Source: Paenibacillus gorillae (GTDB lineage: Bacteria; Bacillota; Bacilli; Paenibacillales; Paenibacillaceae). From it: DNA of 64,000 nt. The DNA is taken from contig NZ_CBVJ010000099.1 of the NCBI RefSeq assembly GCF_000513275.1, positions 1-64,000 of the forward strand, given 5' to 3'. The notes beneath the pieces are model-generated. The model saw only the letters and a list, made by a program, of their open reading frames with translations. It was not told the origin of the DNA and made no database searches. Made by a program: the position numbers and the translations under genes. Positions 52,190-61,747 of this stretch are shown in pieces. How positions within the stretch are numbered: the first letter of the stretch is position 1; each line of letters opens with the position of its first letter.

Positions 52190-53824
52190 TCACTCCTTCT
52201 CCTCATAACGGAAGTAGTCAAAATCGGCATGGCGGCGGCCGCCGGACAAATCATGCGCACATAATCCGATAAAAGCGCCGGTGAAGCCCCAGTCGGTGAA
52301 ATAGCCGTCAACGAGATGCGTGGCGTACTCGTCGGAAATTTTGCTGGCGTCCAGCACTGGACCGATCGTGTTCCAGTCCGCTCCATCAAGTGAATAATAG
52401 AATTGCAGATTGCTAGCTTCCAAGAGAAGACGCAAATAGACGCGCTGCCCCGACGGAATGTATACATGCGGCTCGGTATGCTCAAAGTAGACGCCGTGGT
52501 CATTGCCGATGATCCCCACATTGGTGCCGCCCTCTTCGTCATGCGAGATGCGCAGGTAATAGTAGTTTTGAGAGTTGTAGTAATAGACAAGGCCCGCCAT
52601 ATGCTGGTAGGTTTCTGGTTTGAATTCAACAGCGGTCTCCGCCTCGCAATGAAAGGCCTGCTGACGGCGGGCAATCAAGCTGTGACGGAAACGGGAGTTT
52701 GGCGACTCCATTCCCTTCAGGCGAAGATAGCCGGGCCGCTCGCTGACCGACAGCCAATCTTCGGTAAACGGCTGCCGCAGCGATTGCCACTGCAAGTCTA
52801 GCTTTCCGCTATCGAAATGATCGACGACAGGACGCTCTGGGAACGGATGCTCCGGCAGTGCCGGCGGGCGAACACATAATTGCGGTTCATTGCCGCCTTC
52901 GTCCAAACGCAGCCAGCCGTCCTCACTCCATGTGCAGCGCTGGATTGCCGTTTCCCGGCCCAGGTTGCAGCGCCGGTCTTCTGTCGGCAGGGGCCGTCCG
53001 CATAGATGAACGATATACCATTCATTGCTCTGGGTTTGCACGAGACTGGCATGACCGGCCTTTTGCAGCGCCAGCTCTGGGTTATGATAGGAAGTCAGCA
53101 TCGGCGCTTCGGGGTCGGTCTCATAGGGACCGTCTATCGTCTTGGAGCGAGCCAGTGTGACCGCATGCTCATAGCTCGTTCCGCCTTCCGCAACCATCAA
53201 ATAATAGTATCCATTGCGCTTATAGAGATGCGGCCCTTCCGTCAAGCCCAGCTTGGAGCCGGTATAGATCAGCCGTGACGGGCCGATTAGCTTCTTCTCT
53301 TCCACCGAATACTCTTGTAAGTAGATGCCGTTAAAGGGATCACGGCCTTTACGGAAATCCCACTGCATGTTAACGATCCATTTTCTCCCGTCGTCATCAT
53401 GGAACATCGAAGGGTCAAAGCCGCCGCTGTTGAGATAGATCGGGTCTGACCACGGGCCCATAATGTCGGACGCGACAACGACATAATTATGCGTGTCCTT
53501 GTATGCTCCGGCATGGCTTTTCACATCGGTAAAGACCAGATAGAACAATCCGTTATGATGGGTCAGGCAAGGCGCCCATACGCCGCCCGAGTCCGGGTTG
53601 CCCAGCATATTAAGTTGGCTTGCACGGTCGAGCGGACGAGTCAGCAGCTGCCAGTGGATCAAGTCGCGCGAATGATGAATTTGAACGCCGGGAAACCATT
53701 GGAACGTCGACGTTGCGATATAATAGTCGTCTCCAACCCTTACAATCGAGGGATCAGGATTAAAGCCCGGCAAGATCGGATTTTGGATGCGCAAAGGTTC
53801 TTTGCAGGTTGTCATGAGGCTCAC
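52190..53824 (-). CDS. GH43 beta-xylosidase/arabinofuranosidase-like enzyme
   Basis: Intracellular enzyme of 544 residues. The five-bladed propeller (about 14-330) has the general base D24 in NPDPSIV, the pKa-modulating Asp in GFDPSMFHD and the acid Glu in LTEGPHLY. The C-terminal half is a concanavalin-like beta-sandwich (about 340-540) as in GH43_11/12. Most characterised members of this arrangement cleave beta-1,4-xylosides. No signal peptide. It lies six bases before the ThuA-like gene. The oligosaccharide is therefore probably imported and split inside the cell. Confidence 0.92.
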   Translation of the reverse strand: MSLMTTCKEPLRIQNPILPGFNPDPSIVRVGDDYYIATSTFQWFPGVQIHHSRDLIHWQLLTRPLDRASQLNMLGNPDSGGVWAPCLTHHNGLFYLVFTDVKSHAGAYKDTHNYVVVASDIMGPWSDPIYLNSGGFDPSMFHDDDGRKWIVNMQWDFRKGRDPFNGIYLQEYSVEEKKLIGPSRLIYTGSKLGLTEGPHLYKRNGYYYLMVAEGGTSYEHAVTLARSKTIDGPYETDPEAPMLTSYHNPELALQKAGHASLVQTQSNEWYIVHLCGRPLPTEDRRCNLGRETAIQRCTWSEDGWLRLDEGGNEPQLCVRPPALPEHPFPERPVVDHFDSGKLDLQWQSLRQPFTEDWLSVSERPGYLRLKGMESPNSRFRHSLIARRQQAFHCEAETAVEFKPETYQHMAGLVYYYNSQNYYYLRISHDEEGGTNVGIIGNDHGVYFEHTEPHVYIPSGQRVYLRLLLEASNLQFYYSLDGADWNTIGPVLDASKISDEYATHLVDGYFTDWGFTGAFIGLCAHDLSGGRRHADFDYFRYEEKE

Positions 53825-53848
53825 GTCCTTTACTCTTGATAAACGGAC

Positions 53849-53873
53849 GGCCCGCAGCGCTTTGCCGCAGGCC
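53849..53873 (-). other. stem-loop between binding protein and GH43 genes
   Basis: GGCCTGCGGC against GCTGCGGGCC on the - strand, with G-U pairs and no T tract. It probably stabilises the upstream message or slows read-through, not full termination, because the next genes are spaced closely. Confidence 0.5.
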
Positions 53874-53899
53874 GCTATTGGAATTAGGGAATGATCGGT

Positions 53900-55558
53900 T
53901 TATTTCATTTTGCTCAGGTTCGCGTCATACGCTTTTTGCAGAATGCTGAGATACTCTGTCAGCTTGAGACCTTCAAAGCCTTGAACATAGCTGTTCCAAT
54001 CCTTCTCTACGTCTTTGTGACCGGTAATGAATTGCAGCATATTCGATTTGACGTAATCCTCAATCGTCGCTTTCAGTTGAGCGGCTTTCTCGCTGTCCTC
54101 GGCGCTGATAAAGATATCAATCGGGAACAGCTCCGCTTCCTTCGGCTCAAAGCCTTCGTATTTCTTCGTCTCCGTCACGAGGCGCAATTCATAGCCCTCA
54201 GGGGAAAACATATCTTGCGAGACTGCTTCGGATTCAAAGCGTTCTCTTGGACGGAAATCCGGGCCGGCTTGATCCCAGCCGTCGTTATGAATCGTCTCGC
54301 TGCGGTAAGAAGGGTCCACCTGATAGCTGGCAGGCTTGCCGTTTACGTTCAATTGATCTGGGCTTGCCTTGCTCCATGACGTACCTTCCACGGAGAAGAC
54401 TTGGCCCCATGTACCTTCTTCGGTCCACAGATAGTCGAGCATTTTGATCGCGGCGATTTGCTGCTCTTCATTCGCTTTGTCTGTGATGACGAAACGGCCT
54501 TGGTTGCCGACCGATTTATAGTAGCCGGACAGCTGAACGCCGTTTGGCCCTTTCAGCGGCGGTACTGCGACATAGTCTAAGTTGCGCGGGTCCGACGAGG
54601 CTACCGCCATTTGCGCGTGACCGATCGTAAATGCACCAAGAATCGTATCGCCTACATTGTTGCCGAGCTGCTGTAGTCCTTCTTGATTTTGCGTAAAGGC
54701 TTGCGGGTCAATCAGGCCGTCCTTGTACAAGGAAGCCAGGTAAGCAAGTCCGTCCTTCCATTCCGGCTGGCTGGCCGACAGCTGCACTTCGCCGTCTTTT
54801 ACCCGAATATAGGAGTATGGCTGATTGTCGCCATTGTTATAGATAAAGGCATTCATGAGATAGCCTGTAAGATCACCATGCCAAGTCGAAAGTGCGCCGC
54901 TCAGCGGAACCTCATCTGCCTTGCCGTTGCCGTTCGGATCTTGCGTCTTGAACGCCTTAAGCACGTTCGCGAATTCCTCAGTGGTCGTTGGCATTTCCAG
55001 CCCAAGCTTGTCGAGCCACTTCTGGTTAATCCACAGCTTTTGCGCATACCAGCAGTGGTAGCATTCATTAACCTGCGGCATGCCGTAGATGCTGCCGTCC
55101 GCAGAGGTCACCGCCGTTTTCAAATCGGGACGTTCTTCGAAAATTTTCTTAATGTTCGGAGCGTACTGATCGATCAGATCATTCAGCGGCAGAAACACGC
55201 CTTGCTTGCCGAATTTCATTTGCTCCGCCGGCGTAAAATTGCCGCTCAGGAACACTTCGGGATAGTCGCCGCTCGCCATCAATACGTTGCGTTTATCGTT
55301 ATTGTCGTTAGGAGGACCGACGATGAATTGCAGCTGAACGTTTGTCTTCTCTTCAACTTGCTTCGTGAACGGATTTTTCAGCGTCGAAAGGTTAGGAGAC
55401 TGGTTAATAAAAGCGGACAGCTTCACTGGCTTGGCGCTCTCGCCGCTGCCGCCTTCATTTCCTTTGCTTGATCCGCTGTTATTAGAGCATGCGCTCAGCA
55501 GCAGCATCGCCGATAATAGAATGCCAAGCGATATTTTCCATGTTTGTCTCATTTTCAA
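53900..55558 (-). CDS. sugar ABC transporter solute-binding lipoprotein
   Basis: Surface lipoprotein of 552 residues. The signal peptide ends in the lipobox LSAC (Cys about 25) followed by Ser/Asn/Gly. A large binding domain follows. It is the third gene of the operon after the two permeases, and is separated from GH43 by a stem-loop. The presence of GH43 suggests a xylo- or arabino-oligosaccharide substrate. Confidence 0.92.
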   Translation of the reverse strand: MKMRQTWKISLGILLSAMLLLSACSNNSGSSKGNEGGSGESAKPVKLSAFINQSPNLSTLKNPFTKQVEEKTNVQLQFIVGPPNDNNDKRNVLMASGDYPEVFLSGNFTPAEQMKFGKQGVFLPLNDLIDQYAPNIKKIFEERPDLKTAVTSADGSIYGMPQVNECYHCWYAQKLWINQKWLDKLGLEMPTTTEEFANVLKAFKTQDPNGNGKADEVPLSGALSTWHGDLTGYLMNAFIYNNGDNQPYSYIRVKDGEVQLSASQPEWKDGLAYLASLYKDGLIDPQAFTQNQEGLQQLGNNVGDTILGAFTIGHAQMAVASSDPRNLDYVAVPPLKGPNGVQLSGYYKSVGNQGRFVITDKANEEQQIAAIKMLDYLWTEEGTWGQVFSVEGTSWSKASPDQLNVNGKPASYQVDPSYRSETIHNDGWDQAGPDFRPRERFESEAVSQDMFSPEGYELRLVTETKKYEGFEPKEAELFPIDIFISAEDSEKAAQLKATIEDYVKSNMLQFITGHKDVEKDWNSYVQGFEGLKLTEYLSILQKAYDANLSKMK

Positions 55559-55618
55559 GCACCCCTTATAAGTTGTCTTGGATAATCACGGCTTCTCCCC
55601 GCCAAATATTTGTCTATT

Positions 55619-56518
55619 TTAACCTTTAAGAGAACCGATCATGACCCCCTTTACAAAATGCTTCTGAACAAATGGATATATGATGAGGACAGGCAGACTA
55701 GAGACAACGATCAGCGAGAATTTAAGCAGATCCTTCATCCCTTGTCTGGCTTCCATTGTTCGAATGTCTACCATCATGGAGTTATCCACGGAATTCTGAA
55801 TAAGAATTTCCCGGAGGATAAGCTGAAGCGGATAGAGATCGACGTTTTTCAAAAAGATCAGCGCATCGAAGTACGCGTTCCAAGCGGTTACTGCATACAT
55901 CAGAGCAAGTACGGCAACTACCGGCTTGGATAACGGAAGCACTACTGACCATAGAAACCGGAGATCGGAGCAGCCGTCGATGGCCGCCGCTTCGTTCAAT
56001 TCCTCAGGGATGCTCTCCTGGAAGAATGTCTTGGCGATGAATACCTGCCAGACCGCAACGGCCTGAGGCAGCAGCAGCGCCCATCTCGTATCGATGATGC
56101 CTAAGCCTTTTACCGTAAGATAATAAGGAATCAAGCCGCCGCTGAAAATCATGGTGATGATAATCATATACATGATCGGCGAACGTCCATAGAATGTACG
56201 CTTGGACAGCGGATAAGCAAGTGCAAAGGTTAGAGATACGCTGATGAATGTGCCGACGGCCATATAAATTAACGAGTTGTAATATCCCGACCAGATACGC
56301 GGATTATTCAATACAGCGGTGTAGCCTTTGAGCGAGAACTCGACCGGAAACAGCCACACTCTTCCTGACACGACTGCTTGCGGTGAGCTAAATGACGAGC
56401 TGACGATATAGATGAGCGGATACAGTACCACGATCAGAACTGCGATTAGCACGGTGTAGATAATACCGAGCAGGAGTTTATCCGACACTGGCTCTTTGAT
56501 GGCATTCGTTTTCTGCAT
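55619..56518 (-). CDS. sugar ABC transporter permease, LplC/YtcP type
   Basis: Permease of 299 residues with six membrane helices and an EAA-loop (EAAAIDGCSDLRFLWSVVLP). Its tail KHFVKGVMIGSLKG is typical. The ATG at 56518 is one base after the LplB stop; the frame open to 56566 overlaps that gene. Confidence 0.92.
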   Translation of the reverse strand: MQKTNAIKEPVSDKLLLGIIYTVLIAVLIVVLYPLIYIVSSSFSSPQAVVSGRVWLFPVEFSLKGYTAVLNNPRIWSGYYNSLIYMAVGTFISVSLTFALAYPLSKRTFYGRSPIMYMIIITMIFSGGLIPYYLTVKGLGIIDTRWALLLPQAVAVWQVFIAKTFFQESIPEELNEAAAIDGCSDLRFLWSVVLPLSKPVVAVLALMYAVTAWNAYFDALIFLKNVDLYPLQLILREILIQNSVDNSMMVDIRTMEARQGMKDLLKFSLIVVSSLPVLIIYPFVQKHFVKGVMIGSLKG

Positions 56519-56519
56519 G

Positions 56520-57485
56520 TTAGAACAACCCCGATCCTGTAGCGCGTCTTGCCCCGAAGTTGGCAAGCAGGATGAGCGCTAAATTGATGATGGAATTAAA
56601 CAGTCCGACGGCAGCCGAGAAGCTGTAATTCGCTTGAACAAGTCCAACCTTGTACACATAAGTCGAGATAATCTCTGACGAGCTTGTGTTTAGCGGATTT
56701 TGCAGCAAATATACTTTCTCGAAGCCAATGTTAAGCAGCTGCCCCATATTGAGCACCAGCAGCAGCACCATAATCGGCATGATGCTCGGCAGGTCGATAT
56801 GAATGATTTTCTGCAGTCTGCTTGCGCCGTCCAGCTTGGCCGCTTCGTAGAGCTGAGGATTGACCCCGGCCAGCGCCGCGATATAGATGATGGCGTTGTA
56901 GCCCATGTACTGCCATGCATCCGACAGGACGAAAATCGATTTGAACATCGACGGTTCGCCGATAAAGTTAATAGAATCCAGACCAAGCGCCGTGCGAATG
57001 TGGTCAATAACACCAATTCGCGGTGCGAGGAACAAGAGAATCATCGATACCATAACGACGGTGGAGATGAAATAAGGCGCATACGAGACCAGTTGAACGG
57101 TACGTTTGAAGATGCCGTCCCTTAGCTCATTAATCATGAGCGCCAGGATGATCGGTACCGGGAACCCGATTGCAAGCGCATACAAGCTTAGGAACAGTGT
57201 GTTTTTGATTAGCAGCCAAAAGTTCGGGTGATTAAAAAATGCTTCAAAATGTTTTAAACCGACCCAAGGGCTGCCCCAAATGCCCAGCTTCGGACTCAAA
57301 TCCTTGAAGGCGATTTGAATACCGAGAATCGGAACATATTTGAATAGAATGAAATAAAGCAGCGGCAGCAAAATAAGAAAATATAGCTGCCAGTGTCTGC
57401 GCATCTTGCGCATCGCTTCGCTTAGGCCCGTCCGTCTGGCTGCCGGTATGGTTGTTGATGCTTCGGTTATGATGTTGTTGGACAT
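56520..57485 (-). CDS. sugar ABC transporter permease, LplB/YteP type
   Basis: Permease of 321 residues with an N-terminal cytoplasmic tail, six helices and an EAA-loop (EAAKLDGASRLQKIIHIDLPS). The ATG at 57485 is preceded by GGGAGG. It is the first gene of the 14-gene operon running to 43678 and has a promoter at 57531-57560. Confidence 0.91.
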   Translation of the reverse strand: MSNNIITEASTTIPAARRTGLSEAMRKMRRHWQLYFLILLPLLYFILFKYVPILGIQIAFKDLSPKLGIWGSPWVGLKHFEAFFNHPNFWLLIKNTLFLSLYALAIGFPVPIILALMINELRDGIFKRTVQLVSYAPYFISTVVMVSMILLFLAPRIGVIDHIRTALGLDSINFIGEPSMFKSIFVLSDAWQYMGYNAIIYIAALAGVNPQLYEAAKLDGASRLQKIIHIDLPSIMPIMVLLLVLNMGQLLNIGFEKVYLLQNPLNTSSSEIISTYVYKVGLVQANYSFSAAVGLFNSIINLALILLANFGARRATGSGLF

Positions 57486-57530
57486 CCCCGTAAACGCCTC
57501 CCTGTGAGCTACTGATTTGTTGTTGGGCCA

Positions 57531-57560
57531 ACTATACCGCAGCATCGCAAGGAGGGGCAA
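57531..57560 (-). promoter_or_regulatory. promoter of the 14-gene operon
   Basis: On the - strand TTGCCC (57560-57555), an 18-base spacer and TATAGT (57536-57531), about 45 bases upstream of the LplB ATG. No other good promoter is seen before the TIM barrel genes. Confidence 0.6.
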
Positions 57561-57582
57561 TTTACAAGATTCGGGCGGTAAA

Positions 57583-57616
57583 CAAAAATCGGATTGCGCT
57601 CGCAGAGCGCAATCCG
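57583..57616 (-). terminator. terminator of the YesS-like regulator gene
   Basis: On the - strand CGGATTGCGCTC and GAGCGCAATCCG form a perfect 12-bp stem with a 3-base loop, followed by ATTTTTGTTT. It lies downstream of the stop at 57662 and separates that gene from the operon. Confidence 0.92.
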
Positions 57617-57661
57617 ACTGGCTTTTCCCGCTATTCTAAACCTTTTTCCGGCTCTTCACTT

Positions 57662-59902
57662 TTACTTCTCCTTCCGGTAATCGCCCGGCGTTACGCCGGA
57701 AATCCGCTTGAACACCCGATTGAAGGAAATCGGATTCAAATAGCCGACGCGCTTGCCGATTTCCTGAATGCTCAGCTCCGTATCCTTGTCTGTTAGAAGC
57801 TGCTTGGCCAGTTCAACCCGCCGGTTAATGAGGTAATCGATGAACTTAATGTTGAACTGCTCCTTGAACAAGGCGCTCACATTTTTCGAAGGAATATCGA
57901 ACTGCTGACTGAGATGAACGAGCGATAAATCGGGATTATGCACGTTGTCGTTAATATATTGCTTCATCAACACCGCAATTTCCGATGCTTCTCCCCGGTC
58001 TGCTTTTTCGGCGACTGCATACTCAAGCTTCTCCATGATGCCCAGCATTTCTTCCTGCACATCCTCCAGCGTCTCGAACTGGTCGATAATATCCTTCATG
58101 ATCTCGCGGTTCGTCTCGATCATCTCGTCATTAAGAATGATGCCGTGCATTTGCTCAAACAGATAATAAGCGAAATAATTGAGCAGATTAACGATATCAT
58201 CCCGCTTCAGCTTATTTAGCTTGAACTGCTCGTAGAGCGCCGTATATTTCGCCCGCCATTCAGGGTCCATTAAGCGGAAGCCATAGACGAGACTGCGGAT
58301 ACGCTCCAAATGGTCATACATCTCGAAGGATGTTCCCGTATCCGTCTCCCAATAGCCGATCATTCGGTTGTTTCCCAGCACAACTCTGTAATTGACCGCT
58401 TCAATGGCCGCTTTATAGGAAGCTTTCAGCGTGGATACGGTATCGGTCGACTGACCGACGCCGACGGTTACCGTGAATGGCAGATTGGCCCGAATCCATT
58501 GCAGCGCATTGTCGGACAGCTTGAGGATATTGTCCATCAGCATAGCCTGATCCTCTTCCTGCACATAGATAAAACCGCACATTTCCTTATCGTTCATCCA
58601 TTCGCTCCAGCTGCGGAGACCGTATTTTTGTACCAGCTCCACATACATATTCTGAATGATGAACTGGAACAGAATCATGTCCTGCTCCTTATAACGGGAA
58701 AGAACGTCGGAATATTTATCGACAGAGATGACGATGACGACTGCCTTCTGGAACCCGCCGATAAAGCCGTTGCGCTCCATCTCTGTACTCCATTCCTCGC
58801 TCGCCAGCGATCTGGAGCCGCTCATCACTTCAAGGAAAATGGATTTTTTACGATAGCCGATATTCAAGTCCGACTGCGATTTGAACAGATTAAAGCGCTG
58901 AACGAGAGAATCGACCGTCGATTCGATGTAATGAAATTCATTCCGGTCCTCCCCGCTCTGCTCGCCCCCTGAAGACTGAGAAAGATTGTCCAGCTTCGTA
59001 ATGAGCGCCCGTAGCGGTTTATAGTTGCGGTTGGTCATATAGACGATAGCGAGCAAGCCCAATACGGCAATGATTAAAGCCAGTACGATCCACACATTGG
59101 AAAACGTCTGGACAATAGTGAACCGGCTTTGCTTTTGCAGGCCGCTCTCATAGGTCCATCCGGTATAGTCCGACACGAGATTCGAGAACGCCGTCTTGCT
59201 GCCCGCCTCTCCGTCATCAGCAGCGAGAATTGGCTTGCCGTCCTTGCCGGTAATCGTCACATAGCTGGACGTTTGATCTGTACGCTGCGAGACAAAATCC
59301 TTCAATGCGCTTACGCGCACGTTAACGATAATGAGCCCGCTCTCTCCCCGGCTGGTCAAATATTTGCGGGCGAGCGATACGACAGACTCCTCCCTTGAGG
59401 CTTGGAATTCCTTGAATGGGCGCTCATTCGTCCAATGATAGGAATAGCCGTCCTTCTGCAGCTCCTTAATAAAATCCCGGTCCGGGAACTGCTCTAGCGG
59501 TGATACCGTGTTCGAGCTCAGCACATAGCCGTCCCTGTCTCGAACCAAATAGATAGAGTGAATGCTCTGATTGAGCTGCCGCATATTGTTGAATTCTTTG
59601 GACATTAAGTACGTGAAATAGACGGAAGGCGGGCCCTCCTGATCGAAGTAATCCAGCAGATTGAATTCGGAGGATTTATTGCGGGTCTGGATCGTCACCA
59701 TCATATGGTCGATCGTCTGCAGCGGCTGCTCCACGCTTTGCAGCATTTGATTGTTAATGCCCGCGTAAATATAAGCCGTATCCTTCTGGGCACGGTCGGT
59801 TAGTATTTGAAAAAAATAAAAAACAGAAATGAAATCATTAGAAAAAAAACAGGCATATAAGAGAACAGCAAGCGATAGTACCAATTTTTTTTCAAATTTC
59901 AT
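57662..59902 (-). CDS. membrane-bound AraC-type regulator, YesS-like
   Basis: One-component regulator of 746 residues that joins sensing and DNA binding. An N-terminal membrane helix (about 7-29), a large extracellular Cache-like sensor to about 275, a second helix at about 275-295, a cytoplasmic segment of about 330 residues and the AraC double helix-turn-helix at about 645-743 (ending GVTPGDYRK). There is no receiver domain and no kinase. It presumably activates the divergently spaced operon downstream (LplB-LplC-lipoprotein...). AGGAGG is immediately before the ATG, so the ribosome site is closer than usual. A cre-like box lies 20 bases upstream. Confidence 0.92.
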   Translation of the reverse strand: MKFEKKLVLSLAVLLYACFFSNDFISVFYFFQILTDRAQKDTAYIYAGINNQMLQSVEQPLQTIDHMMVTIQTRNKSSEFNLLDYFDQEGPPSVYFTYLMSKEFNNMRQLNQSIHSIYLVRDRDGYVLSSNTVSPLEQFPDRDFIKELQKDGYSYHWTNERPFKEFQASREESVVSLARKYLTSRGESGLIIVNVRVSALKDFVSQRTDQTSSYVTITGKDGKPILAADDGEAGSKTAFSNLVSDYTGWTYESGLQKQSRFTIVQTFSNVWIVLALIIAVLGLLAIVYMTNRNYKPLRALITKLDNLSQSSGGEQSGEDRNEFHYIESTVDSLVQRFNLFKSQSDLNIGYRKKSIFLEVMSGSRSLASEEWSTEMERNGFIGGFQKAVVIVISVDKYSDVLSRYKEQDMILFQFIIQNMYVELVQKYGLRSWSEWMNDKEMCGFIYVQEEDQAMLMDNILKLSDNALQWIRANLPFTVTVGVGQSTDTVSTLKASYKAAIEAVNYRVVLGNNRMIGYWETDTGTSFEMYDHLERIRSLVYGFRLMDPEWRAKYTALYEQFKLNKLKRDDIVNLLNYFAYYLFEQMHGIILNDEMIETNREIMKDIIDQFETLEDVQEEMLGIMEKLEYAVAEKADRGEASEIAVLMKQYINDNVHNPDLSLVHLSQQFDIPSKNVSALFKEQFNIKFIDYLINRRVELAKQLLTDKDTELSIQEIGKRVGYLNPISFNRVFKRISGVTPGDYRKEK

Positions 59903-59922
59903 TCCTCCTCTGCCTAATTGCC

Positions 59923-59936
59923 TGTAAGCGCTTTCT
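59923..59936 (-). promoter_or_regulatory. cre-like CcpA box upstream of the YesS-like gene
   Basis: On the - strand AGAAAGCGCTTACA matches TGWAANCGNTNWCA except at the first base; on the + strand TGTAAGCGCTTTCT matches except at the last base. The position 21 bases upstream of the ATG would block transcription or initiation when glucose is available. Confidence 0.6.
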
Positions 59937-60033
59937 GAAAAACTTGCGACTGGTCTGCTTATTTTAACAATGGTGTCTGGTTTGTGACAAGGGAAAAAAT
60001 GACCTTTATTTACAAATCTATTTACCTTTTCCG

Positions 60034-60849
60034 TTAACTTGGACCGAGTTCCCCCATCTGGCGGCGATACTCTCTTGGCGTCATTCCTAGCTGCTGGCGG
60101 AATAAGACGGCAAAATGATTGTAATGCTGAAAGCCGACATCCAGCGCTGCCTCCGACGCGGTTCGTCCCGAATGCTTAATAAGCAGCGCTGCCTGCCGAA
60201 TCCGCATAGCGTTCAATGTCTCGACAATCGTAGCACCCGTCTCCTGTTTGAACAAATGGGACAGCCTGGATTCCGAGAGTCCAATCGACTTCGCAACGTC
60301 TTCGATCCGGATGTTCTGACTCATATGCTTGGACAAATAATGCAGCGATTCCTCGATGCGCGGGTCGACCCGTCCTTGCTCCCGTTCCGCCATAAGCAGC
60401 AGAATGCCGCGAATTTCATTCTCGCAAATCGGCTGCCAGAGCGGACGCTGCTCCCGGGAATCATGCAATACATTACGAAGCGCACGGTAAATGCGGGTTT
60501 TCATCGGATCATTGCCTGTTGGCTGTATAATTAGCTCCTCATTAGGAAGGAAGCCCGTCTCCGTCAGCTTCGGAAAATGTGCCCATATAAAATTCCACCG
60601 TCCGCCGGCAACTGTTCCGTATTGATGGGCAACGCCGCTCCGCAGCAGCGCGATATCGCCTGCATGGCAGACACGCTCTCCTGAAGGCGTTCGGAAATAA
60701 CCGCTGCCTTCCAGCGTAAAAGCAATCAGCCAATCGGTCATGCCAGACGGCCGGCTGGTCAGATAGCCGTCATCCTCGTTGAAATGCCCGGCAAAGATCG
60801 TCCCGTAAGGCGGAGACATATAGCTCGTCAGGCTGTCGTATTCTTTCAT
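60034..60849 (-). CDS. AraC family transcriptional regulator
   Basis: One-component regulator of 271 residues: an N-terminal cupin sensor (about 10-140; GSGYFRTPSGERV and GDIALLRSG loops) and two AraC helix-turn-helix motifs (about 170-265, IGLSESRLSHLFK and GFQHYNHFAVLFR). The ATG at 60849 follows AGGGGAG; the open frame to 61059 overlaps the next gene and is rejected. Second of two tandem AraC genes, 70 bases after the first. Confidence 0.9.
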   Translation of the reverse strand: MKEYDSLTSYMSPPYGTIFAGHFNEDDGYLTSRPSGMTDWLIAFTLEGSGYFRTPSGERVCHAGDIALLRSGVAHQYGTVAGGRWNFIWAHFPKLTETGFLPNEELIIQPTGNDPMKTRIYRALRNVLHDSREQRPLWQPICENEIRGILLLMAEREQGRVDPRIEESLHYLSKHMSQNIRIEDVAKSIGLSESRLSHLFKQETGATIVETLNAMRIRQAALLIKHSGRTASEAALDVGFQHYNHFAVLFRQQLGMTPREYRRQMGELGPS

Positions 60850-60919
60850 CGCTGTATCTCCCCTTAATGACGATTTAACTTGGAGGTCTTCACCGTCAGT
60901 ATACACTGCCGCTGTGCTA

Positions 60920-61747
60920 TTAGGCCAATGAACCGTACAGCTCCCGGTATGCTTTTGGCGGCATTCCCTCCTGGCTGTGAAAAACCCGGATAAAGTAGCT
61001 CGATTGCGTGAAGCCGACCCGCTCCGCCACCTGACTGACCGGAAGTCTCGTCGCCACAAGCAGTCCCTTAGCAGCTGCCATGCGGCAGTCGGTTAAATAG
61101 CGGTTAGGCGTCTTCCCCATTATCGTCTGGAACAAGCGGAGAAAATAGTACATGCTGTAGCCGGACAAGGCCGCCATCGACTCCAGTGTCCATGATTCGC
61201 CGCAGCGCTCACGAATCCGGTCGGCCGCTTCACGGATGAGCTCCTGCTGCTTGTGCCGGGGGATCGCATCGTCTTGCAGCGATACTGCGTTATGCGCAAG
61301 CTCGGCCAGCAGTTCATACAGTAGAGCTGACAGCCGAGGCTCGTATCGCGTCTCAAAATGGCTGCTGATCATGCACATTTCATCCATCAGTGACGCCAAC
61401 CGGTTCCGATCTGTTATCGAAAACAGCCAGACTCCCGTTTCATCGGCACTGCCCAGCATCGGAAGCGGCATCGCTGTACTGAAATGAACCCACCTGACAT
61501 CCCATGGCTGAGCCGGATTAGCTCCATACTGCTGATCCGCTCCCTTGGGATACAGGAAGCCTTCTCCCTCGGATAGCATGATGCGTTCGCCATCCAGCTC
61601 GACATAGCCTTGTCCTTCAAACACAAGATGGAGATTGTAATACCCCATCATCCCCTCGGGACGGTGCTCCCGGTGCTGCGGAAACTCGCTATAGCGGCCC
61701 AGCGATTCCGGGTAGCAAACGTATTTGCTGTCGGAAGGCTCCGGCAA
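60920..61747 (-). CDS. AraC family transcriptional regulator, divergent from GH42
   Basis: Regulator of about 275 residues with a cupin sensor (about 20-150; GYYNLHLVFEGQGYVEL) and the double AraC helix-turn-helix (about 180-270, GYSMYYFLRLFQ, GFTQSSYFIRVFH). The start is unclear: the TTG at 61747 has no ribosome site. A GAGAGGAGAG sequence at 61774-61783 points instead to an in-frame ATC at 61765 or 61771, giving a product that begins with an extra SIRTHYYL-like segment. It is divergent from the GH42 gene and probably binds the tandem CGCAATATT boxes between them. Confidence 0.88.
   Translation of the reverse strand: MPEPSDSKYVCYPESLGRYSEFPQHREHRPEGMMGYYNLHLVFEGQGYVELDGERIMLSEGEGFLYPKGADQQYGANPAQPWDVRWVHFSTAMPLPMLGSADETGVWLFSITDRNRLASLMDEMCMISSHFETRYEPRLSALLYELLAELAHNAVSLQDDAIPRHKQQELIREAADRIRERCGESWTLESMAALSGYSMYYFLRLFQTIMGKTPNRYLTDCRMAAAKGLLVATRLPVSQVAERVGFTQSSYFIRVFHSQEGMPPKAYRELYGSLA

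Noticed and set aside
60034-61059. 341-residue form of the second AraC protein
   Set aside because: The first 70 residues overlap the preceding AraC gene; the ATG at 60849 has a ribosome site.
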